A program made the translations under genes and the position numbers. A model generated the notes under the pieces. It ran no database searches. It had not been told where the DNA came from and saw only the letters and a list, made by a program, of their open reading frames with translations. Positions 1-4,138 of a DNA stretch of 8,871 nucleotides are shown here, piece by piece; position 1 is the first letter of the stretch, and the number at the start of each line of letters is the position of its first letter. The stretch covers positions 1 through 8,871 of the forward strand of contig CAZCXI010000109.1 in the NCBI GenBank assembly GCA_964502635.1. Direction: 5' to 3'. This DNA is from C00003060 sp964502635. Its GTDB lineage: Bacteria > Desulfobacterota > Desulfobacteria > Desulfobacterales > C00003060.

Positions 1-1
1 C

Positions 2-598
2 GCAACGTACACACCAAAAAAAGCCTTGAGACTGTTAAAAGAAGCGGGCTGGTCTAATGGCAAGGCAGGCCATTATCTCACCAAGGGCGAGAAGCCTTTT
101 GAGTTCACCCTTCTTGTGTTTCAAGAGAGTCAGATTGAAAAAAAGGTTGCCCAGTACCTACAACTTTGCCTGAACGACGTAGGCATCAAGGCACACCTGC
201 AACTGCTTCCTTTCTTGGAACTCAAGAAAAGATACGGCAGAAACAAGGCATTTCAGGCCGTGCTCACCGAGTTCCACGGCGCATACCGCGATCCTGAATG
301 CATCAGATCGCTTTGGACGCCTGATCGCTCCAGAAGATCTGAAGCCGGATCATTTGAGGACGCCAAACTTACCCGGCTGATCCATGAGGCCCTTGACGAA
401 ACAGACCCCGTCAGACAAAAAGAACTGTTCTATGACATAGACGCACTGATCACATCACTTCAGCCCGGCACGTTTCTCTTTCAGAAGACAGCCATCGACG
501 TGATGTCCAAGCGGTTTAGAATACCATTCCCCTTTTCCCTCACCCACCAAGGGATCTGGCGGCTCAGGCATGCCTCCCTTAATCTGGACTATTCATAA
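2..598 (+). CDS. ABC transporter substrate-binding protein, family 5 (peptide/oligopeptide type), 3' part only
   Basis: This is the C-terminal ~198 residues of an extracellular solute-binding protein of the SBP_bac_5 (DppA/OppA/NikA-like) family. Such proteins are periplasmic or lipid-anchored receptors that deliver peptides, metal chelates or similar ligands to an ABC importer. The frame is open to the left edge (codons from base 2 read ATYTPKKALRLLKEAGW), so the true start lies outside the window and the TTG at 26 is not a start. Family features visible are the 'P-x-K-A-x-x-L-L-K-E-A-G-W' segment that begins the C-terminal lobe, a hydrophobic strand followed by a helix ending in 'VGIKAHLQLLPF', a 'DPECIRSLW' turn, and the late helix 'ETDPVRQKELFYDIDALI'. 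It ends with TAA at 596-598. The cognate permeases and ATPases are not in the window. The ligand cannot be told from sequence. It lies upstream of the RiPP-like cassette but 280 bp away, so a functional link is only possible. Confidence 0.85.
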   Translation, partial: ATYTPKKALRLLKEAGWSNGKAGHYLTKGEKPFEFTLLVFQESQIEKKVAQYLQLCLNDVGIKAHLQLLPFLELKKRYGRNKAFQAVLTEFHGAYRDPECIRSLWTPDRSRRSEAGSFEDAKLTRLIHEALDETDPVRQKELFYDIDALITSLQPGTFLFQKTAIDVMSKRFRIPFPFSLTHQGIWRLRHASLNLDYS

Positions 599-654
599 AA
601 AATACCACCCAATACACGCGATAACGGTCCAGGTCCAGACTTCTGTTTACACCC

Positions 655-680
655 TTTAAACTTAAGCGCAGAAGTTTAAA
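655..680. repeat. Perfect 9-bp inverted repeat in the gap before the RiPP-like cassette
   Basis: TTTAAACTT (655-663) and AAGTTTAAA (672-680) are perfect complements around an 8-nt loop. A competing 7-bp pair, ACTTCTG (639-645) with CAGAAGT (669-675), overlaps the right arm, so the two hairpins would exclude each other in RNA. There is no T-tract, so it is not a classical terminator for the solute-binding gene. It could be an operator or a remnant repeat. The rest of 599-854 holds no credible gene and no convincing sigma-70 promoter. A short open stretch at about 666-790 (hydrophobic translation) lacks any start codon. Confidence 0.4.
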
Positions 681-865
681 CTCAGACCCCTGTCAAAGGC
701 CCTTGTCATCGGCTGGGCGTTCTCGTTTTTTCCTGCGATCGTCAAGGCCTACATCCTTTCCCCCCTGAATCTCAGATCCCGGCACAGATCCTGATAGAAG
801 CATTAGTGATTCTGCCCGGATCGGGCCATGGCCGGACCATCTGAGGATTTCAATTTACAAAGAAA

Positions 866-874
866 GGGGGGTGA
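866..874 (+). promoter_or_regulatory. Strong Shine-Dalgarno for the small peptide gene
   Basis: GGGGGGTGA fits the anti-SD complement GGAGGTGA except for one G in place of A. It places the ATG at 879 at an ideal spacing (about 7 nt after the GG-G-GG core). This decides the start over the in-frame upstream ATG at 828, which has no ribosome-binding site, and it is the main evidence that this tiny ORF is translated. Confidence 0.65.
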
Positions 875-878
875 GAGG

Positions 879-971
879 ATGAAAATGATCGTTGTCAAAA
901 AAGGGACATACAAGATCAGAAAGTCGGCAATGGGTTGCTGCGCACGGTGGGGCCCAACTTCCCGGAACTGA
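879..971 (+). CDS. Putative RiPP precursor peptide, 30 aa
   Basis: This 30-codon ORF has a near-consensus ribosome-binding site and lies 69 bp upstream of a radical SAM/SPASM peptide maturase in the same direction. The N-terminal 18 residues are basic (MKMIVVKKGTYKIRKSAM) and look like a leader. The C-terminal 12 residues, GCCARWGPTSRN, form a plausible core with vicinal cysteines (20-21), Trp24, Pro26, and Thr/Ser. Cys and Trp are frequent targets of radical SAM maturases, for example in thioether or carbon-carbon crosslinks. An in-frame ATG at 828 would give a 47-residue form but lacks a ribosome-binding site; ATG 885 is a weaker alternative. The stop is TGA at 969-971; if it were read through, the frame would run 18 more codons to TAA at 1026-1028. 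I do not recognise a named precursor family. The role is inferred from neighbourhood and composition. Confidence 0.6.
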   Translation: MKMIVVKKGTYKIRKSAMGCCARWGPTSRN

Positions 972-979
972 TCCACCGT
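944..979 (+). other. Small hairpin around the precursor stop codon
   Basis: ACGGTGG (944-950) can pair with CCACCGT (973-979), 7 perfect base pairs with a 22-nt loop that contains the TGA stop (969-971). It lies inside the long-range 855-867/1016-1028 pairing and is compatible with it. It may stabilise the 3' end of the short message. It is short enough to be chance. Confidence 0.3.
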
Positions 980-988
980 CTATTGGAC

Positions 989-1024
989 ACCCCCGGGCAC
1001 AGGGTGCCTGGGGGTCCTTTCTTT
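989..1024 (+). terminator. Intergenic hairpin with T-rich tail: likely leaky terminator/attenuator between precursor and maturase
   Basis: ACCCCCGGGCAC (989-1000), loop AGG, GTGCCTGGGGGT (1004-1015): 12 base pairs including one G-U, very GC-rich, followed directly by CCTTTCTTT. The tail is interrupted by a C, so termination would be partial. A leaky terminator here would give more precursor transcript than maturase transcript, as is common in RiPP operons. The tail is also the right arm of the 13-bp inverted repeat, so a long-range fold could modulate it. An alternative reading as a selenocysteine insertion element for the TGA at 969 is treated under findings. Confidence 0.55.
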
Positions 1025-1040
1025 GTAAGGAGATGACATC

Positions 1041-2366
1041 ATGTCTTTGCTCAACAAGTCGAGATTCACCATAGAGGTGCCTGTTGAAAGGAGGGGGGGC
1101 GAGGAGATTTTGGCCCTTTATCACACCATGACCCGGGCCTTTGTCCTGATCCCTGAAAGACAGTGGTCCTATGCCCTGAGCGATCCGGTGGCGCCGGCTG
1201 ATCCTGCTGCCATGGACCTCCTTTGTGACCAGGGCTTCCTGGTCAGAGAGACCACGGACGAAACCATGCTCTTTGAAACCTGGATGCAACAATACGTCCA
1301 TGATTTCAGCACGCTAAAATCCAAGGTGCTGGTCACCCGCAAATGCAACAACCGGTGTCGCTATTGTATCCTCGATCCTGAGGCCAAAGAGATGTCCCCT
1401 GAGACAGCGCGGGCCATGGATCAATTCTACATTGAGACCATCAGGGAAAAGAACCCTCAAAGGGTTGAAGACGACTACCTGGGCGGGGAGCCGCTCCTTA
1501 ATCCAGGCATCATCCTGGACAGTGCTGCCAGGCGGTTTTACTACTGTCTGGGGAGGGGCATTGAATACGGTTTTGTCATCACCACCAATGGCAGGCTCAT
1601 CAGGCCGTCCATGATTGCAGACATGAAGGAGGTGGGACTCACAGGTCTTCGGGTCAGCCTGGCAGGGCCTGCTGCTGTTCACGATGCCCTGCGGCCTTCA
1701 AAGACCAACGGCAAGACCTATGAGGTGATTTTGCAGAATCTGGAGGCGGTCTCCGGCATGGTTCCCATGAGCATTGAATGCCAGTATGACAGTGGCGCCT
1801 TTGATTTCCTGAGTTATCCGGAGATGCTGGACGATTTTGTCGAACGCGGCATTGCGATCGAGAACATTACGTTTACGCCGATCCTGCCCAGTCGGGGAAA
1901 AAGCGCCTTTCAATCCGGCACAGGCGATCCCAGGATATTGCTCTATCTCTCAGAAGAGGCCAGAAAACGGGGCTTTCCCCAGGATCGTGAGGCCCCTTCC
2001 AATGCCTGCATGGCCGATTTTCGGGCAAGATTTGTCTTTGATGCAGACGGTTCCATCATCCCCTGCCCATCGCTTCAAGGGGGGGAAATGGCCTATGGCC
2101 ATGTCACAACAGGGGTCGACTTTGTGGCAGAATCAGGGCTTCTGAAACGAAAGCTTCCGGACAAGTGTTTGAACCAATGCCCCATGTTGCCCATCTGCAT
2201 GGGCGGCTGCCGTTTGCAGGCCTTGACAAAGGGGAACGGTTTCAACGGCATCGATTGCCATGATGAGATACAGCGCCTCTTTCTGGAAGAATACATCAGG
2301 GACATGGCCTCAGCCGTCTCTTTGCAGGAAGGCCAAAAGGATGGGGCCTTGAGAATAGCAGCGTGA
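1041..2366 (+). CDS. Radical SAM/SPASM domain peptide maturase
   Basis: This 441-aa enzyme probably modifies the 30-aa peptide encoded just upstream. Residues 1-95 form an N-terminal region of the type seen before the SAM barrel in many peptide maturases ('ALYHTMTRAFVL', 'LLCDQGFLVRETTDE') and may bind the leader. The radical SAM cluster motif is C102-x3-C106-x2-C109 (KCNNRCRYC), which ligates the 4Fe-4S cluster that cleaves S-adenosylmethionine. The SAM-contacting GGEP is at 148-151. A seven-cysteine SPASM domain for auxiliary Fe-S clusters follows: C323-x13-G-x4-C342, then C376-x3-C380-x5-C386-x3-C390, then C406. The first spacing in the second group is x3 where x2 is usual. The start is supported by AAGGAG at 1027-1032, 8 nt before the ATG. 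Its stop overlaps the next gene. The family-level call is firm; the substrate and chemistry are inferred. It could be an anaerobic sulfatase-maturase relative, but no sulfatase is nearby. Confidence 0.9.
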   Translation: MSLLNKSRFTIEVPVERRGGEEILALYHTMTRAFVLIPERQWSYALSDPVAPADPAAMDLLCDQGFLVRETTDETMLFETWMQQYVHDFSTLKSKVLVTRKCNNRCRYCILDPEAKEMSPETARAMDQFYIETIREKNPQRVEDDYLGGEPLLNPGIILDSAARRFYYCLGRGIEYGFVITTNGRLIRPSMIADMKEVGLTGLRVSLAGPAAVHDALRPSKTNGKTYEVILQNLEAVSGMVPMSIECQYDSGAFDFLSYPEMLDDFVERGIAIENITFTPILPSRGKSAFQSGTGDPRILLYLSEEARKRGFPQDREAPSNACMADFRARFVFDADGSIIPCPSLQGGEMAYGHVTTGVDFVAESGLLKRKLPDKCLNQCPMLPICMGGCRLQALTKGNGFNGIDCHDEIQRLFLEEYIRDMASAVSLQEGQKDGALRIAA

Positions 2367-3571
2367 GAGCCATTGACCGGATTGCCCCCAAGTATCTGAT
2401 CATCTCGGCCGATCTCCTGGCCGACCTGGCGAACCAGTTCGTGGGCCTGACCCTGCTGGACGTGCTGATCTTTAAGGGAGAGAATGTCTTATCGAACCTC
2501 GTCGTGCTTTGCCTGGTTCAGCAAGCCCCTTCCATTCTCCTGAGCCCCCTGGCAGGTCTTTGGATGGATCGGGTGGGGGTGAGAAAGTGGCTCACCCTGG
2601 TCAACATGGGAAAATGCGCTCTGGTGGGGCTGCTTGTCCTCCAATCATCTCCCTGGATCATCTTGCCTGCCTACCTTTTTTTCACCGTGGGTTCACTCTT
2701 TTTCAACATCGGACGTCTTTCCGTGACCCCCCTGTTGATACCCAAAAAAGAGATCATCGCCTTTAACGCCCTCAACGAAAGGGTCTGCCTTGTCGGCAGC
2801 ATCTGCGGCCCCTGTGTGATCAGCTGGGTGGTTTTGAAGGCTGGTCAGGGGGTCGCTCTGGGGCTGGCCGGCGCCCTTCTGATTCTCTCGGTCTGCGCTG
2901 TCTGCGGGCTGCCGAAATCCGGTGATGTCCCTGATGGGGCCGGCCGCTGTGCAACGGGGGATGTAGGCAAGGCGTCTTTGCTCTTTAGATACAGGGAGCC
3001 TTTTAGAAAGAATCATGACCTCCGGGCCTATTTTCTGATCTTCGGGTTTGTCCTTCTGGGAGGGGGTGTATTGAATATCGGTCTTCCCATCTTGTTCAAG
3101 TCAAACTTTGGCAGCAATATTGCTGATTGGGGGTTGATCCTTTCCGGGTTTCAGGCCGGTTCCTGTCTGGCCACCTTCCTGTTGCCCAGATGGTCATCGA
3201 CCTTCAAGCCAAAATCGATTCTCTCTCTGACGTTTCTGATTCTCGCGGGGGGCATGGCCATACTCGGTCACCTCACCACTTACATCCAGATCGCCTTGCT
3301 CATGATCCCGTTCGGTTGCGGACTCACGCTGACACATATCTTTTTGGAAAGCCTGATCCAGCAAACCAGCCCCAAGGTCGACATGGGGAAAACCATATCG
3401 ATCTTAACAGCATACAGGGGCGCCTGCTATTTGGGAGCCATATTGGGCAGTGCCCTTGTTTTAAGCCTGTGGGGTCCCCAACCCCTTCTGCTCGCAGCCT
3501 CTTTGGTCATGCTGTGGGCATCCCTTCTGACAAGAGGCAGACGTCCTTTCAAGAAAGTGTCCATAGGCTAG
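2363..3571 (+). CDS. MFS transporter, probable exporter of the modified peptide
   Basis: This 402-aa inner-membrane protein has about twelve hydrophobic segments, roughly 11-33, 43-63, 79-98, 99-121, 143-163, 164-183, 223-246, 255-276, 285-303, 305-328, 345-369 and 372-390. A long hydrophilic central loop spans 184-222, the usual 6+6 major facilitator layout. The loop after the second segment carries the MFS motif A signature in the form GLWMDRVGVRKW (65-76). The GTG start at 2363 overlaps the TGA of the maturase gene (GTGA), and there is no good Shine-Dalgarno, so it is probably translated by coupling. The overlap argues strongly for shared function with the maturase. Its organisation resembles drug/siderophore exporters of the EntS type, which supports export of the product or self-immunity rather than uptake. 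No peptidase domain is attached, so leader removal must occur elsewhere. Family call firm, substrate inferred. Confidence 0.88.
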   Translation: MRAIDRIAPKYLIISADLLADLANQFVGLTLLDVLIFKGENVLSNLVVLCLVQQAPSILLSPLAGLWMDRVGVRKWLTLVNMGKCALVGLLVLQSSPWIILPAYLFFTVGSLFFNIGRLSVTPLLIPKKEIIAFNALNERVCLVGSICGPCVISWVVLKAGQGVALGLAGALLILSVCAVCGLPKSGDVPDGAGRCATGDVGKASLLFRYREPFRKNHDLRAYFLIFGFVLLGGGVLNIGLPILFKSNFGSNIADWGLILSGFQAGSCLATFLLPRWSSTFKPKSILSLTFLILAGGMAILGHLTTYIQIALLMIPFGCGLTLTHIFLESLIQQTSPKVDMGKTISILTAYRGACYLGAILGSALVLSLWGPQPLLLAASLVMLWASLLTRGRRPFKKVSIG

Positions 3572-3743
3572 ACAGTCTCCATCCATTCTAAATTGGAAAC
3601 CGACACCTGCGCCCATCGATTGGATAATGTTTCGTGGATGCGCACTAGTGTCGTGTCTCAGAAGTTCCTTTAAAAACTAAAGTGTCGCCATCAAGCTATT
3701 TTCCGGGCTCCGCCAAGACGTTCCTGGAAGTATGCCGCCCCGC

Positions 3744-3796
3744 GAACGGTTACAATATCCTTTACGACGCCCGGCCAATCTTCTATATAACCGTTC
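3744..3796. repeat. Inverted repeat (9-bp perfect arms)
   Basis: GAACGGTTA (3744-3752) and TAACCGTTC (3788-3796) are perfect complements separated by 35 nt. It lies just left of the large nested palindrome and may be part of the same repetitive unit. Confidence 0.45.
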
Positions 3797-3835
3797 AAGA
3801 GCCGCCCGGTTAGGGTGCAGAGCCCTGTTGCAGCA

Positions 3836-4038
3836 GAGAGACCTTTGCATAACCCCGTCTCGCTCTTTGGTATGAGGTTTTTGACCCATCTACGTGCTCA
3901 CTCACTAAATCGCAAAAACTCGGCCTAACGGCCTCAAACAGTTTGCGATTTGTCCACTAAGGTGGGCCGTTCGTTTCGCCCGGATGGGTACCTCAAAAAC
4001 CTCATAATTGTCGCTTTCCGAGGTTTTGCAAAGCTCTC
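3836..4038. repeat. Large nested palindrome, MITE-like or REP-like element
   Basis: Three sets of inverted arms share nearly the same centre. The outer set is 3836-3857 (GAGAGACCTTTGCATAACCCCG) with 4019-4038, about 18 of 20 aligned positions matching plus a 2-nt gap. The middle set is 3871-3890 with 3983-4006, matching over 20 bp once a 4-nt insertion (3990-3993 region) is allowed, including a perfect 13-bp core (3872-3884 with 3993-4005). The inner set is AAATCGCAAA (3907-3916) with TTTGCGATTT (3942-3951), perfect. There is no coding capacity for a transposase, which fits a non-autonomous mobile element. Target-site duplications are not evident. The exact ends are uncertain. Confidence 0.6.
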
Positions 4039-4072
4039 GCAGAGTAGAAAACCCCGCGCCTCGTTTGACTGG

Positions 4073-4097
4073 CTTCGCCCTCGCGTAGCGGGTGAAG
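4073..4097. repeat. Hairpin about 40 bp upstream of the kinase gene
   Basis: CTTCGCCCTCGC (4073-4084), loop GTA, GCGGGTGAAG (4088-4097): a stem with one G-U pair and a 2-nt bulge. There is no T-tract on the + strand. It may belong to the adjoining repeat element or act in the 5' leader of the kinase transcript. Confidence 0.35.
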
Positions 4098-4138
4098 GCG
4101 CCGGTGGCCTCTTTTCAGGTTGACCGATTGGTTGAATC

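Larger units (their letters stand above)
855..1028. repeat. 13-bp perfect inverted repeat bracketing the precursor gene
   Basis: TTACAAAGAAAGG (855-867) is exactly complementary to CCTTTCTTTGTAA (1016-1028). G-U wobbles can extend it by one pair on each side. The left arm runs into the Shine-Dalgarno of the small peptide gene. The right arm is the T-rich tract after the intergenic hairpin and its last bases enter the Shine-Dalgarno of the maturase gene. In mRNA the pairing would close a loop containing the whole 30-codon ORF and the internal hairpins. The arms are purine/pyrimidine-biased, which raises the chance of coincidence somewhat. Confidence 0.6.
3572..4138. other. Palindrome-rich intergenic region, no credible gene
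   Basis: These 567 bp separate the exporter from the kinase. They hold CACTAGTG (3643-3650), a 9-bp perfect hairpin (3744-3796), a nested ~200-bp palindrome (about 3836-4038) and a hairpin at 4073-4097. Two overlapping minus-strand frames are open across roughly 3677-3895. One of them (stop at 3691-3693, no ATG) has a protein-like translation ending in GAAYFQERLGGARKIA, possibly a decayed gene end or part of a repeat. No terminator with a clear T-run was found after the exporter, and no convincing sigma-70 promoter before the kinase. Confidence 0.6.

Noticed and set aside
781..795. GGCAC motif resembling a sigma-54 -24 element upstream of the cassette
   Set aside because: The -12 position reads GA instead of GC at the required spacing, so it does not meet the consensus.
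828..878. In-frame upstream ATG that would extend the precursor to 47 aa
   Set aside because: It has no ribosome-binding site, while the ATG at 879 has an almost perfect one.
855..1301. Minus-strand open frame of 148 codons opposite the precursor and maturase start
   Set aside because: It overlaps strongly supported + strand genes, has low-complexity His/Pro/Arg-rich composition and no ribosome-binding site; it is a shadow frame.
3836..4038. CRISPR array or tRNA/rRNA gene in the repeat-rich gap
   Set aside because: The repeats are inverted and nested, not regularly spaced direct repeats; no cloverleaf or rRNA-like segment was seen.
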